Positions 1-9,990 are shown, numbered from the stretch's first letter. The stretch is 64,000 nt of DNA from Anaeromusa acidaminophila DSM 3853 (GCF_000374545.1 NZ_KB894584.1:62001-126000); one strand, 5' to 3'. The notes: generated by a model not told the origin, from the letters alone. Made by a program: numbers and translations.

Positions 1-1016
<1,016 letters not shown>

Positions 1017-1037
1017 AAAAATAAATCGTTTTATAAA

Positions 1038-1078
1038 TAAAACCGTTCAGTCATTTATTTGACTGTTCGGTTTTTATT
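1038..1078 (+). terminator. terminator after gyrB
   Basis: Stem AAACCG-TT-CAGTCA / TGACTG-TT-CGGTTT with a small internal loop, followed by TTTTTATTTT. Confidence 0.75.
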
Positions 1079-1197
1079 TTTTACCGTTCAGACGATTGTA
1101 TTCGAAATGTTATCAAAACTGTCTTACGATACATAAGGAAGTATTTGTTTGTTTTTAACCAGTAGCAAACGGCAAGTGTTCAGAGGAGGTGACGGGA

Positions 1198-1380
1198 ATG
1201 GCGATTAAATTGGTTTTGAATCGTTGCAAAGGCTGTGGAATTTGCGTGGAGTTTTGCCCGAAAAAGGTGTTGAAAGTCAATGAACTGAGCAAAGTGGAAG
1301 TGGCGGATGAGGCGTCCTGTATTCAGTGCAAGCAATGCGAGGAACGCTGTCCGGATTACGCTATTTTTATTCAAAAATAA
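1198..1380 (+). CDS. korD: 2-oxoacid:ferredoxin oxidoreductase delta subunit (2[4Fe-4S] ferredoxin)
   Basis: Sixty-residue ferredoxin that carries electrons from the thiamine-dependent oxidoreductase encoded just downstream. Two CxxCxxCxxxCP clusters are visible (around residues 10-20 and 41-51), enough for two [4Fe-4S] centres. The ATG at 1198 is chosen because AGGAGGT lies 7 bases before it; an in-frame GTG at 1189 overlaps that site. First gene of a tight four-gene cluster in the order delta, alpha, beta, gamma, typical of 2-oxoglutarate or branched-chain 2-oxoacid:ferredoxin oxidoreductases. The gene order does not settle which 2-oxoacid is used. Confidence 0.88.
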   Translation: MAIKLVLNRCKGCGICVEFCPKKVLKVNELSKVEVADEASCIQCKQCEERCPDYAIFIQK

Positions 1381-1394
1381 AGGAAGTGACGTAC

Positions 1395-2531
1395 GTGCCA
1401 AAAGTTATGCTTATGCAAGGCAACCAGGCTTGCGCCGAAGGCGCTATTGCCGCTGGTGTTACCTTTTTTGGAGGCTATCCGATTACGCCTTCTACGGAAG
1501 TGGCGGAAATTCTTGCTAAACGTCTGCCTCAGGTGGGCGGCAAATTTATTCAGATGGAAGATGAAATTGCCGGTATTGGCGCTGTTATCGGCGCTTCTTT
1601 GACAGGCAAAAAAGTAATGACTGCTACCAGCGGCCCTGGATTTTCCTTAAAACAGGAATTGATAGGGTATGCGACGATTTCGGAAGTGCCTTTGGTTATT
1701 GTCAACGTACAGCGGGTAGGTCCCAGTACGGGGCAGCCTACGTCCCCGTCACAGGGGGATGTAATGCAGGCTCGCTGGGGAACTCATGGCGATCATCCGG
1801 TCATTGCCCTGACGCCTGCCAGCGTGCCGGAATGTTTTTCTCTGACCATTAAGGCCTATGAACTGTCCGAAAAGTATCGTACTCCCGTTATTTTACTGAT
1901 GGACGAAGTAATCGGTCATATGCGCGAGCGTATTGAACTGCCGGACAGTTATGATGAAATCCAAAAGCCGCAGCGCAAAGTCCCGGCGAAGAAAACCGAA
2001 GGATTTTTACCTTACAAAGCCGATACGGACGGCGTACCGCCGATGGCTCCTTTTGGTCAAGGCTATCATAGCCATGTGACAGGTCTTGTGCATGATGAAA
2101 GCGGTTTTCCTAACGGCTCTTCCCAGGCGACGCAAGTGCTTATGGATCGTCTGAATGGCAAAGTGGAAAATAATCTGGACGACATTATGATGTACGAAGA
2201 GTATTGCCTGGAGGATGCGGACATTGCAGTAGTCGCTTACGGCGGTACCGCCCGCACGGCCTATGCGGCTGTGGATATGGCCCGCGCTCAGGGTATCAAG
2301 GCCGGCTTATTTCGCCCCATTACTATTTGGCCTTTTGCGGAAAAGCAGATGCAGCAGCTGGCCGGCAAGGTAAAACATATTTTGGTAGCGGAAATGAACT
2401 GCGGCCAATTGGTCGGCGAAGTGAAAAAAGCAGTGGAAGGAAAAGTTCCGGTAGAGCTCTTGGCCAAATACAATAACGAAGCCATTTTGCCGGACGAAAT
2501 GCTCCAGGCCATTGCCAACGTGAAATTGTAG
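1395..2531 (+). CDS. korA: 2-oxoacid:ferredoxin oxidoreductase alpha subunit
   Basis: Alpha subunit (378 aa) of a CoA-dependent 2-oxoacid:ferredoxin oxidoreductase, which decarboxylates a 2-oxoacid to acyl-CoA and reduces ferredoxin in the cytoplasm. The N-terminus has the family signature GNQACAEGAIAAGVTFFGGY followed by PITPSTE; a TSGPGFSLKQE segment sits near residue 95. GTG at 1395 is preferred because AGGAAG lies 8 bases upstream; ATG 1407 is possible, and the longer open frame from 1326 overlaps korD. It is 14 bases after korD. The complex could act on 2-oxoglutarate or 2-oxoisovalerate; sequence inspection cannot decide. Confidence 0.92.
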   Translation: MPKVMLMQGNQACAEGAIAAGVTFFGGYPITPSTEVAEILAKRLPQVGGKFIQMEDEIAGIGAVIGASLTGKKVMTATSGPGFSLKQELIGYATISEVPLVIVNVQRVGPSTGQPTSPSQGDVMQARWGTHGDHPVIALTPASVPECFSLTIKAYELSEKYRTPVILLMDEVIGHMRERIELPDSYDEIQKPQRKVPAKKTEGFLPYKADTDGVPPMAPFGQGYHSHVTGLVHDESGFPNGSSQATQVLMDRLNGKVENNLDDIMMYEEYCLEDADIAVVAYGGTARTAYAAVDMARAQGIKAGLFRPITIWPFAEKQMQQLAGKVKHILVAEMNCGQLVGEVKKAVEGKVPVELLAKYNNEAILPDEMLQAIANVKL

Positions 2532-2543
2532 GAGGTTCGCTCT

Positions 2544-3362
2544 ATGGAAAAGATAGTGGAAAAATACTTTCGCCCCAAACTGCCTCATATCTGGTGTCCC
2601 GGCTGTGGCAACGGCATTGTGACAGGGGCTATTGCACAGGCTATCGATAAAATGGGTTTGGATCAGGACCGGACGGTTATTGTTTCCGGTATTGGCTGTT
2701 CCTCCCGCGCTTCAGGCTATTTGGATTTTGATACCGTTCATTCCGCTCATGGCCGGGCGCTGCCTATTGCCACCGGCATTAAGCTGTCTGAGCCGGATTT
2801 AAATGTTATTGTCATCACCGGCGACGGCGATTGCACTGCCATTGGAGGCAATCATTTCATTCATGCCGCGCGACGCAACATCAATTTGACTGTAGTGCTC
2901 TTTAACAACAATATTTACGGCATGACCGGCGGGCAGTATTCGCCGCTGACTCCTGTAGACAGTAAGGCTTCTACAGCGCCCTATGGCACCATTGAACGCA
3001 ATTTCGACATTACGGAGCTGGCGAAAGCCGCTGGCGCTACCTTTGTGGCCAGAGCGACTTGCTTCCACAAGCAAGTCTTGGTGGACGCCATTGCCAAAGG
3101 CATTGCCAACGACGGTTTTTCTTTGGTGGAAGCCATTACGCAGTGCCCAATTTCGTATGGACGTCAGAACAAGCGCGGCAATGCGCCCCAGATGATGCAG
3201 TGGCAGAAAGAGCATGCCGTACCGGTAGCGGCGGCGGCAAAAATGACGCCGGAACAACTGGAAGGCAAGTTTACCATTGGCGTGCTGCATGAAAGCAAAG
3301 CGCCAGAATATACAAGCGAATACGATAAGGTAATCGCCAAAGCGCAGAAAGGGGGCAAATAA
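2544..3362 (+). CDS. korB: 2-oxoacid:ferredoxin oxidoreductase beta subunit (TPP-binding)
   Basis: Beta subunit (272 aa), the thiamine pyrophosphate-binding half of the enzyme. CPGCGNG near residue 20 is the usual start of the domain. The TPP/Mg motif GDGDCTAIGGNH is followed ~25 residues later by NNNIYGMTGGQYSP. SCSSRASGY-type cysteines (GIGCSSRASGY) match the 2-oxoglutarate/2-oxoisovalerate subgroup. It has its own Shine-Dalgarno (GGAGGTTCGCTCT before ATG 2544) 12 bases after korA, and only one base separates it from korC, so all four subunits are probably co-translated. Confidence 0.93.
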   Translation: MEKIVEKYFRPKLPHIWCPGCGNGIVTGAIAQAIDKMGLDQDRTVIVSGIGCSSRASGYLDFDTVHSAHGRALPIATGIKLSEPDLNVIVITGDGDCTAIGGNHFIHAARRNINLTVVLFNNNIYGMTGGQYSPLTPVDSKASTAPYGTIERNFDITELAKAAGATFVARATCFHKQVLVDAIAKGIANDGFSLVEAITQCPISYGRQNKRGNAPQMMQWQKEHAVPVAAAAKMTPEQLEGKFTIGVLHESKAPEYTSEYDKVIAKAQKGGK

Positions 3363-3363
3363 G

Positions 3364-3897
3364 ATGTTGGAATTGCGTCTTTCCGGTTCCGGCGGCCAGG
3401 GCCTCATTTTAGGCGGCATTATTCTGGCGGAAGCGGCTATTTTAGACGGTAAGTTGGCTATTCAGTCGCAGTCGTACGGTCCGGAAGCCCGCGGCGGCTC
3501 CAGTAAATCCGAAGTGCTCATTTCCCATAAGCCCATTCATTTTCCAAAAGTAACTAAGCCCAATTTAGTGTTGGCTATGACCCAAGCGGCTCTTGATAAG
3601 TATGCGGCTGATTTGCCGGATGACGGTATTTTAATAACCGACTCCATGTTGGTGCAAGAAGTTCCTGCGCGTCTCAGCCGCGTTTATGAGCTGCCGATTA
3701 CAGCGACAGCGAAGGAAGAGCTGGGCCGAGATCTATTCGCCAACATTGTGGCTTTAGGAGCCATTGTAGAGCTGACGGACGTGGTGACGAAGGACTCTTT
3801 AGTTAAAGCCGTGCTGTCTCGCGTACCGGCGGGAACGGAAGAAGTCAACCAAAAGGCTTTGTCCTTAGGAGCGGCCTTGATTTCGGCAAAAAAATAA
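3364..3897 (+). CDS. korC: 2-oxoacid:ferredoxin oxidoreductase gamma subunit
   Basis: Gamma subunit (177 aa), involved in CoA handling at the active site of the complex. It opens with the family motif LRLSGSGGQGLILGGI and contains QSYGPEARGGSSKSEVLIS near residue 40, the typical glycine-rich and arginine-containing signature of POR/KOR gamma domains. ATG 3364 follows the korB stop by one base with GGGGGCAAATAAG as ribosome site. Last gene of the operon; no strong terminator is visible before the next coding region, so partial read-through into the transporter is possible. Confidence 0.92.
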   Translation: MLELRLSGSGGQGLILGGIILAEAAILDGKLAIQSQSYGPEARGGSSKSEVLISHKPIHFPKVTKPNLVLAMTQAALDKYAADLPDDGILITDSMLVQEVPARLSRVYELPITATAKEELGRDLFANIVALGAIVELTDVVTKDSLVKAVLSRVPAGTEEVNQKALSLGAALISAKK

Positions 3898-3975
3898 GGA
3901 TATAGCCTTAAATTCACACTCCTTGAGAAAATGATAGAGTTTGTTTCAATGTTTTTAAGGAAAAGGTGGAAGTGT

Positions 3976-5472
3976 ATGTCGAAAACAACACAAAGCGGTT
4001 CCGTTGAGAGCAACTGCCGAAAGCAGTATTTGTTTTTAGCAGCGGCTGTAATTCTCTTGGGAATCATCCTGGCGCTGCCGACGCCTGCGGGCTTGCCTAC
4101 GGCAGGGCATCGCATGCTGGGTATTCTAGTTTTTTCCGTTATCATTTGGATGTCTGAGGCGGTTTCCTATCCAACAAGCGCTGCGGTTATCTTGTCGTTA
4201 ATGGCTTTTCTTTTGGGTACAGCTCCTGATGTGGCAAGTCCTGCCAAGCTCTTGGGGACCTCCAAGGGCTTGACCATGGCCCTGGGAGGTTTTAGCAATA
4301 CGGCGCTGGCTTTGGTCGGCGGCGCCTTGTTCCTGGCGGCGGCCATGACAAAAACAGGCTTGGATCGGCGCATTGCCTTGGTGATTTTGTCGAAGATCGG
4401 CGCCCGTACCAACCGGGTGCTGGCCGGCGTCATTTTTGTCGGCTTTTTCTTGAGCTTCTTTGTTCCCAGTACGACAGCGCGCGTATCCTGTATGGTACCC
4501 ATTGTTATGGGGATTATTCTGGCTTTCGGCGTGGAGAAGAAAAGCCGTTTTGCAGGCATGCTGATGATCGCCATTGCCCAGGCGGACAGTATTTGGAATG
4601 TGGGCATTAAGACAGCGGCGGCGCAGAATATGATCGCTCTGGGCTTTATTGAAAAGCAACTGGGCGTATATATCAGCTGGCTGGACTGGTTTATTGCCGC
4701 CGCTCCGTTCGCCATTATTATGTCGGTGGTCCTATACTACATTTTGTTGAAAATGATGCCGCCGGAAACGCGTGAAATCGAAGGCGGAAAAGAAACAATT
4801 GCCAGGGAACTGGCGCAATTAGGTCCGATGAAGGCGGAAGAGAAAAAGCTCTTTGCTATTTCCATTGTGCTTCTGTGTTTCTGGGCTACGGAAAAAATAC
4901 TCCACAATTTTGATACCTCTTCGACGACCATTGCAGCTATTTCCTTGATGCTGTTGCCCGGCATCGGCATTATGACCTGGAAAGAAGCGCAGAGCAAGAT
5001 TCCCTGGGGTACGCTGCTGCTCTTCGGCGTGGGTATTAGCTTAGGCTCGGCTATTCTTTCAACTAAAGCCGCTGCTTGGCTGGCTAAAATGATTGTAGGC
5101 TGGTTCGGATTGCAGACTATGCCGGCTTTGATCGTCTTCGCGGTCTTGGCTGCGTTTTTGATCATTATTCATCTTGGTTTTGCCAGTGCGACCGCTTTGG
5201 CGGCCGCGATGATTCCGATCATTATTTCCATTCTCCAGGGCATGCCGCCGGAAGCAGGCGTTAATGTTGTAGGTATGACTATGTTGCTGCAATATGTCAT
5301 TAGCTTCGGCTTTATTTTGCCGGTCAATGCGCCGCAGAATATGGTGGCGTATGCGACGGAAACATTTGAGGTTAAGGATTTTATCCGCACCGGCGTACCG
5401 TTATGCATTATCGCTTATGCGCTGACGCTGGTACTGGCTGCCACCTACTGGAAGTGGCTTGGACTTGTGTAA
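3976..5472 (+). CDS. DASS-family sodium:carboxylate symporter
   Basis: Polytopic inner-membrane transporter (498 aa, about 12 hydrophobic segments) of the divalent anion:Na+ symporter family (SLC13/CitT type), likely importing dicarboxylates, tricarboxylates or sulfate. Seen: an N-terminal helix after ~20 polar residues, the LSFFVPSTTARVSCMVPIVM segment characteristic of the family, and a matching second-half segment PVNAPQNMVAY. ATG 3976 is preferred over 3931 because AGGAAAAGGTGGAAG lies directly before it. Placed after the 2-oxoacid oxidoreductase, it may supply 2-oxoglutarate or a C4 acid, but the substrate is an inference. Confidence 0.85.
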   Translation: MSKTTQSGSVESNCRKQYLFLAAAVILLGIILALPTPAGLPTAGHRMLGILVFSVIIWMSEAVSYPTSAAVILSLMAFLLGTAPDVASPAKLLGTSKGLTMALGGFSNTALALVGGALFLAAAMTKTGLDRRIALVILSKIGARTNRVLAGVIFVGFFLSFFVPSTTARVSCMVPIVMGIILAFGVEKKSRFAGMLMIAIAQADSIWNVGIKTAAAQNMIALGFIEKQLGVYISWLDWFIAAAPFAIIMSVVLYYILLKMMPPETREIEGGKETIARELAQLGPMKAEEKKLFAISIVLLCFWATEKILHNFDTSSTTIAAISLMLLPGIGIMTWKEAQSKIPWGTLLLFGVGISLGSAILSTKAAAWLAKMIVGWFGLQTMPALIVFAVLAAFLIIIHLGFASATALAAAMIPIIISILQGMPPEAGVNVVGMTMLLQYVISFGFILPVNAPQNMVAYATETFEVKDFIRTGVPLCIIAYALTLVLAATYWKWLGLV

Positions 5473-5548
5473 GGAAGGTTGATTGATTCCCCGATGCCGG
5501 GTAAGACGAATAGGTCTTTTTCGGCGTGCAATATATTATTTTGTTGTG

Positions 5549-5584
5549 GACGCCGCCTTTTGGAAGAGGTTGGCGTCTTTTTTT
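5549..5584 (+). terminator. terminator after DASS transporter gene
   Basis: GACGCC / GGCGTC stem with a 17-base loop, then eight T residues (5577-5584). Confidence 0.75.
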
Positions 5585-5747
5585 CAGGCAGCTGCGACTA
5601 AATCACGCTACGCGCTAAAACAGATCTTTTTCCGCCAGATTTTGTCAGAAAGCCTCGGCAGAGCGCCGCTATGCCTGCGTTTTCTTTCGCGTCTGACAAA
5701 AAAATTTCTAATTTTAGCGGAGCGTTCATTATAGTCGCAGCTGCCTG
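5585..5747. repeat. 163-bp nested inverted-repeat element H1
   Basis: Outer arms CAGGCAGCTGCGACTA (5585-5600) and TAGTCGCAGCTGCCTG (5732-5747) are perfect complements. Inside lie a weaker stem ending GCTAAAA / TTTTAGC and a third stem TTTGTCAGA / TCTGACAAA, with an apex containing AGCGCCGCTATGC. No credible gene occupies it. Its core resembles H4 at 60636 and its size and plan match H2 at 8305. Confidence 0.8.
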
Positions 5748-5778
5748 TATAAAATTAATTTATAATTATAGTCCTCTC

Positions 5779-5811
5779 TCGTGCCCTCCGGTAACTCTGG
5801 TTCTCTTGTTC
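5779..5811 (+). repeat. R-repeat copy 1 (GGTNACTC type)
   Basis: First of at least 23 copies of an intergenic repeat. On this strand it runs CCCTCC, then GGTAACTCT, then GGTTCTCTTGTT, so the TTGTTC end points to the downstream sensor kinase gene. Two short subtypes exist: GGTNACTC-NNATTCTC and TTTACTCC-NTCTACTC, both ending TTGTTCAA. Confidence 0.8.
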
Positions 5812-5903
5812 GTTTCTTGCTGTTAAAAATTCTATATTCTCGTACTTTCTGTTATTGATTCATTCGTGATACACTGAAGAAAATGACACAGAGGGAGATT
5901 ATT

Positions 5904-7595
5904 ATGGATCTCGAGTTGCTGCTGCAATTAAGTTTAAACATGTCTTTTGTGGCGTTAGCGGCGTATTTGATGGGGCGCAATCGCTATATCATCCAGTGCG
6001 CTACACAGCCCTATCGCTTAAAGCATTGGCTGACCTTGAGCGTGGCTTTTTCTATTTTATCGGCTATTGGTACTTATACAGGAATTCCCGTTCATGACGC
6101 CCTGGCTAATACCCGCATGGTAGGGGTGATTATGAGCGGTTTTATGGGCGGGCCGTTAGTAGGGGTGGCTACAGGGGCCGCCAGCGCCATTCACCGCTAT
6201 TCCATCGGCGGCTTTACGGCGGAAATTTGCGCGGTTGCCAGCCTAGTGGTTGGTTTAATGGCTGGCTTGGTTCGGCGTAAAGTGGGTTTTGCGCGGCTAG
6301 ATTGGAAAACGGGCGCTGCCGTAGCATTAGCAGGAGAATTTATTCAAAAAAGCTTGGTGATGCTGCTGGCGCAGCCTTATGAAAAAGCGCTTGCTATGGA
6401 AAAGGCCATTGCCTTGCCGACGACGATCGTAAGTGTCGTGGGTACCATTATTTTTATTGTCATTTTGAAGAACATTCTTGAAGAACAGTCTCTTTACGGA
6501 GCTAAAGCGGCGGAACAGGCTCTTGATATTGCTACGCAAGCGCTGCCTTACGCTCGCCAGGGCTTGAATGAAGAGTCGGCGAGGATGATTGCCGGCATTA
6601 TTCACAACATCACGAATATGGACGCGGTGGCGGTTACCGATAAGGATAAGATCATTGCCTTTATCGGCGACGGCGCGGACCATCATACCGCCGGACAGCC
6701 GATTGCTGGTCAGGCTACTCGGGAGGCTTTGCAAAGCGGCCAGGTGGTTGTGCATAAAAATGAAGGTATTCGCGAGTGTCCGCAGCTGTCGTGTCCACTG
6801 CGGTCCAGCGTGATTGCGCCGTTGATGGCGCATGGCAAGGCTATCGGTACAATTAAACTTTTCCGGTCGCATGAGGATGGAATTTCACCCTTCGATATTC
6901 GCATTGCCAGTGGCGTAGCGCATCTTTTATCGGTGCAATTGGAGTTGGCGGAAATGGATCAGCAGGTTTTGATGCGTGAGAAGGCGGAACTGAAAGCGTT
7001 GCAGGCGCAGATTAATCCGCATTTTTTATTTAATACCTTGTCCATTATCATGTCCTTTTGTCGTACAGATCCGGACACGGCGCGACAACTTTTGTCGCAT
7101 TTATCTACGCTCTTAAAACGCAGCTTTCAGCAGCGTCAGGATGTGGTCCCCTTGGGTGATGAGCTAGAGGGAATTCATGCCTACTTGGAGATTGCCAAAC
7201 GGCGTTTTGGCAACCGCTTGCGCGTGAAAGTAAAGGCGGCGGAAGAAGTAAAGCCGCTATTGGTGCCGGTATTATCGGTGCAGCCTTTGGTGGAGAACGC
7301 AGTACAGCACGGACTTTTTCCTAAGACCGATGCGTGTGAATTAGAGATACTGGCTTTTTATGAAAACGAGCAGGTGATTATCCGGGTTTGCGATAATGGC
7401 ATTGGCATGCAGGAAGAAACGCTGCGGAAATTGAAAGAATTCCGCAGTGACGGCATTGGCTTGAAAAATGTTAATGGCCGTATTCTGAGTTTTTATGGTG
7501 AAGAGGCAAGCCTGCAGGTGCAAAGCCAGGAAGGGCAGGGAACGCAAGTGGAGCTTCGCATTCCTTGGAAAGGGTCGGTACAGCATGCGGTATAA
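5904..7595 (+). CDS. LytS-family sensor histidine kinase
   Basis: Membrane sensor kinase (563 aa). Residues ~1-195 form the multi-helix 5TMR-LYT domain (GxGTYTGIPVHDALANTR region), ~220-350 a GAF-like domain, ~365-450 a His_kinase domain with the phospho-acceptor motif QINPHFLFNTL, and the remainder a GHKL ATPase domain (VENAVQHG, DNGIGM). Start at ATG 5904 is favoured by GAGGGA at 5891; ATG 5883 is an alternative. It overlaps the downstream regulator by 11 bases. LytS relatives sense pyruvate or membrane state and drive lrgAB/pyruvate carriers; no lrgAB is present here, so the target is open. Confidence 0.9.
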   Translation: MDLELLLQLSLNMSFVALAAYLMGRNRYIIQCATQPYRLKHWLTLSVAFSILSAIGTYTGIPVHDALANTRMVGVIMSGFMGGPLVGVATGAASAIHRYSIGGFTAEICAVASLVVGLMAGLVRRKVGFARLDWKTGAAVALAGEFIQKSLVMLLAQPYEKALAMEKAIALPTTIVSVVGTIIFIVILKNILEEQSLYGAKAAEQALDIATQALPYARQGLNEESARMIAGIIHNITNMDAVAVTDKDKIIAFIGDGADHHTAGQPIAGQATREALQSGQVVVHKNEGIRECPQLSCPLRSSVIAPLMAHGKAIGTIKLFRSHEDGISPFDIRIASGVAHLLSVQLELAEMDQQVLMREKAELKALQAQINPHFLFNTLSIIMSFCRTDPDTARQLLSHLSTLLKRSFQQRQDVVPLGDELEGIHAYLEIAKRRFGNRLRVKVKAAEEVKPLLVPVLSVQPLVENAVQHGLFPKTDACELEILAFYENEQVIIRVCDNGIGMQEETLRKLKEFRSDGIGLKNVNGRILSFYGEEASLQVQSQEGQGTQVELRIPWKGSVQHAV

Positions 7596-8304
7596 GGTGG
7601 TTATTGTCGATGATGAAGCGCCCATTTGCGATGAAATTGAGTACTTGTTAAAACAGTATGTGGATATGGAAATCTCCGCTAAATTTTCTCGTGCTCCCGA
7701 CGCTTTGGCATATTTAGTGGAGCATAGTATCGATATTTTGTTTCTCGACATTCAAATGCCAGGCCTTAGCGGTTTAGAGCTGGCGCAAAAACTCAAGCAA
7801 TTGTCGCAGCCGCCGCTGATCGTTTTTGTAACGGCTTTTGCCGAGCATGCGTTGGAGGCCTTTTCCACTTCGGCTGTTGGTTATTTGACCAAGCCGATCG
7901 AAGAAGATCGTTTAGACGAGGTCTTGCGTAAAATTCGTTCCTTTGCTTTGCGGGGCAACGGCGAAGCGCAGCCGGCATTGTGCCGGATTTGCGTGTTGGA
8001 AAAAGGTAATATTGTGCCTTTGGCTCCTAAGGACATTGTTTTTGTGCAGGTTAACGAGAAAGACGTTTTTGTGCATACTGCGGAAAATAAGCACTTGTGT
8101 CCGTTGAGTCTGAAAGAGGTGGAAGAATTGCTGGAGAAGCAGTCTTTCATGCGGGTGCACCGCCAGTATTTGGTGAATTTGGCGGAGATCCGCGAAATCG
8201 TTCCTTGGTTTCACAGTTCTTTTATGTTGCGCATGAAAAACGGGCATGAAGTTCCTGTAAGCCGTAATAAAGCGAAAGCGCTGAAACAAACGCTTGGGTT
8301 CTAA
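7585..8304 (+). CDS. LytTR-family response regulator
   Basis: Response regulator (239 aa) paired with the preceding LytS-like kinase. Receiver domain residues ~1-118 with VIVDDE acidic pocket, phospho-acceptor in FLDIQMPGLSG and conserved TKP; LytTR DNA-binding domain from ~135, ending in VPVSRNKAKALKQTLGF with the preceding MRVHRQYLVNL segment typical of LytTR. The start overlaps the kinase end and is preceded by AAAGGGT. The stop codon directly abuts the hairpin element H2. LytTR proteins bind paired direct repeats; I did not find a convincing pair next to this operon. Confidence 0.93.
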   Translation: MRYKVVIVDDEAPICDEIEYLLKQYVDMEISAKFSRAPDALAYLVEHSIDILFLDIQMPGLSGLELAQKLKQLSQPPLIVFVTAFAEHALEAFSTSAVGYLTKPIEEDRLDEVLRKIRSFALRGNGEAQPALCRICVLEKGNIVPLAPKDIVFVQVNEKDVFVHTAENKHLCPLSLKEVEELLEKQSFMRVHRQYLVNLAEIREIVPWFHSSFMLRMKNGHEVPVSRNKAKALKQTLGF

Positions 8305-8466
8305 GGGAGCTGCTGGTTCGTTCGTACACACGCCAGGACAATTCTTTTTTCGCCTAGCTGTGTCAGGGCAACCTTGAAATAGCGGTGCTATTCCTGCAGT
8401 CGCCCTTTCTTGCTAGGCTAAAAAATCTTTTGTTCTGGCGATGAACTCATTAAACCAGCAGCTCCC
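8305..8466. repeat. 162-bp nested inverted-repeat element H2
   Basis: Begins on the first base after the regulator's stop. Outer arms GGGAGCTGCTGGTT (8305-8318) and AACCAGCAGCTCCC (8453-8466) are perfect; next pairs are CGCCAGGACAA / TTGTTCTGGCG and TTTTTTCGCCTAGC / GCTAGGCTAAAAAA. The apex holds ATAGCGGTGCTAT between GGGC and GCCC arms. The size is within one base of H1. The rest of the 343-base gap holds R-repeat copy 2 and the ribosome site of the next gene. Confidence 0.8.
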
Positions 8467-8504
8467 CCGTGAATCGTAAAATTATAAAAAAGCGATAGTC
8501 CTCC

Positions 8505-8540
8505 GTTGTATCCTCCGGTCACTCTGATTCTCTTGTTCAA
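8505..8540 (+). repeat. R-repeat copy 2
   Basis: GGTNACTC subtype, TCCTCCGGTCACTCTGATTC then TCTTGTTCAA; TTGTTCAA end faces the gene at 8648. Confidence 0.8.
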
Positions 8541-8647
8541 AATATAGGGTTTCCTCATGATTTGCGCATACTTTCTTCATCAGTTCTTCACAATTGTTGG
8601 TTATTCTTAAAGCAAGGAACAACAAAAGAACTGAGGAGGAAGTAACA

Positions 8648-9154
8648 ATGAGCATGACCCATTATATGGAGCTGCTGGCGGCCAGCCAGCCTTGGAATCT
8701 AATTATTTACATGGTAATCCCGGTGGCCTTGGCGGAAGCCTTGGTGGCCATGGAGTTTGTGCTGCTCTTTAGTCAGCGTTACGAAGGAACGCTGCGTCAG
8801 GTGCACAAAATAGCCGGTATTGTGCTGGGCGTGTACTTTTTCGGGATTATGGCGCAGTTGGGAACGCAGGTGCTGCCGAATTTAGCCTGGAGAGGACCGG
8901 CTGATGTTTTGGCCGTAGGTTCGTATCTATTAGCCGGGGTGCCGCTGGTAGCCATCGCTTTATTGGAGCTGGGAGTTTGGGGCGGTCAAGCGTCGGCAAG
9001 GGAAAAAATGAAGTACCATTTTCTACTGCTGACGGCGTTTCTGATTATCACTCATGTGGCCATGGTCTTCGGCATGGTGGACCCAACCATTATGGGCTGG
9101 CAGCCGCAGCTGGACGGCGGGATGATGCAGCACGGACAGCATCATGGACAATAA
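8648..9154 (+). CDS. Four-helix membrane protein with His-rich tail (DUF6803-like)
   Basis: Inner-membrane protein of 168 aa with four clear hydrophobic helices (about residues 17-41, 56-76, 85-112, 122-145) and a short C-terminus MMQHGQHHGQ that could bind a metal ion. The N-terminal NxTHYMELLA-like start and size resemble the uncharacterised DUF6803 group; I recognise this by pattern only. ATG 8648 follows GAGGAGGAAGTAAC. A two-component system and a SHOCT protein follow in the same direction, each behind an R-repeat, which may hint at an envelope or metal stress module. No function can be assigned. Confidence 0.7.
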   Translation: MSMTHYMELLAASQPWNLIIYMVIPVALAEALVAMEFVLLFSQRYEGTLRQVHKIAGIVLGVYFFGIMAQLGTQVLPNLAWRGPADVLAVGSYLLAGVPLVAIALLELGVWGGQASAREKMKYHFLLLTAFLIITHVAMVFGMVDPTIMGWQPQLDGGMMQHGQHHGQ

Positions 9155-9250
9155 AGACTGATTTTACGCAGAATTAAGAGGGCAGAGGAAACGAAGAGAA
9201 ATAAAGGCTCTCTTTGCTTTCTCTGTTTTTCGAATTTCAAAACCATCTGC

Positions 9251-9285
9251 CCAACCCTCCATTTACTCCTTCTACTCTTGTTAAA
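9251..9285 (+). repeat. R-repeat copy 3
   Basis: TACTC subtype: ACCCTCCATTTACTCC, TTCTACTCTTGTTAAA; end lies 30 bases before the regulator start. Confidence 0.8.
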
Positions 9286-9315
9286 TATGCTATTTTGGAA
9301 AGGAGAGCGAAGACA

Positions 9316-9990
9316 TTGCGGGTATTGCTGGTAGACGACGACCAAAAGCTCCTAGAGCTGTTAAGCGCTTATTTTTTAAAGAACGGCTTTGCTGTTTTGG
9401 AAGCGACAAATGGTCCGGAGGCCCTAGAGCTGGCTCTGCGAGAGGCGCCGGATCTCATTGTATTGGATTTAATGCTGCCCGGTCTCGATGGCTGGGAAGT
9501 ATGCCGGAGTTTGCGCAAAACCAGTGATGTGCCTATCTTAATGCTGACGGCCCGGGATGAAGAAGCGGATCGTTTAATTGGCCTGGAACTGGGGGCGGAT
9601 GACTATGTGACAAAACCGTTCAGTCCCCGGGAAGTGGTGGCCCGGGCCAAGGCGATTTTACGGCGCAGCCGCCGGGAAATGCCGACGGAAAATGAACTGC
9701 GCCAAGGGCCTTTGGTGATGTTGACGGAGCAGCATCGAGCCTTGCTGCATGGCAAAGAGCTGGAACTGACGCCGACGGAGTATAAACTGCTGGAAACGCT
9801 GGCTTCTAGACCTGGGCGGGTTTTTTCTAGACTGCAGCTGGTGGAGCAGGTACAGGGCTATGCTTTTGAAGGCTACGAGCGGACCGTAGACGCTCATGTG
9901 AAAAATTTGCGGCGCAAGCTGGGGGAAGAGCAGCAGCTGGTGCAAACTGTATATGGCGTAGGTTATAAATGGAGCAGTGAAACGGAATGA
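9316..9990 (+). CDS. OmpR/PhoB-family response regulator
   Basis: Response regulator of 224 aa: receiver ~1-115 (VLLVDDD, phospho-Asp in VLDLMLPGLDG, TKPFSPRE) and winged-helix DNA-binding domain ~130-224 (ELTPTEYKLLETLASRPGRV, then VDAHVKNLRRKLG, ending VYGVGYKW). The start is taken as TTG 9316: AAAGGAGAG lies 9 bases upstream and the protein then begins MRVLLVDDD like its relatives; the open frame upstream runs through an R-repeat. ATGA overlap with the kinase gene shows translational coupling. Confidence 0.9.
   Translation: MRVLLVDDDQKLLELLSAYFLKNGFAVLEATNGPEALELALREAPDLIVLDLMLPGLDGWEVCRSLRKTSDVPILMLTARDEEADRLIGLELGADDYVTKPFSPREVVARAKAILRRSRREMPTENELRQGPLVMLTEQHRALLHGKELELTPTEYKLLETLASRPGRVFSRLQLVEQVQGYAFEGYERTVDAHVKNLRRKLGEEQQLVQTVYGVGYKWSSETE

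Noticed and set aside
1326-1394. Upstream extension of korA
   Set aside because: The longer frame overlaps korD and lacks a ribosome site; AGGAAG before GTG 1395 explains the start.
5483-5734. 83-codon open frame after the DASS gene
   Set aside because: It runs through a terminator and the H1 inverted repeat and has no ribosome site.
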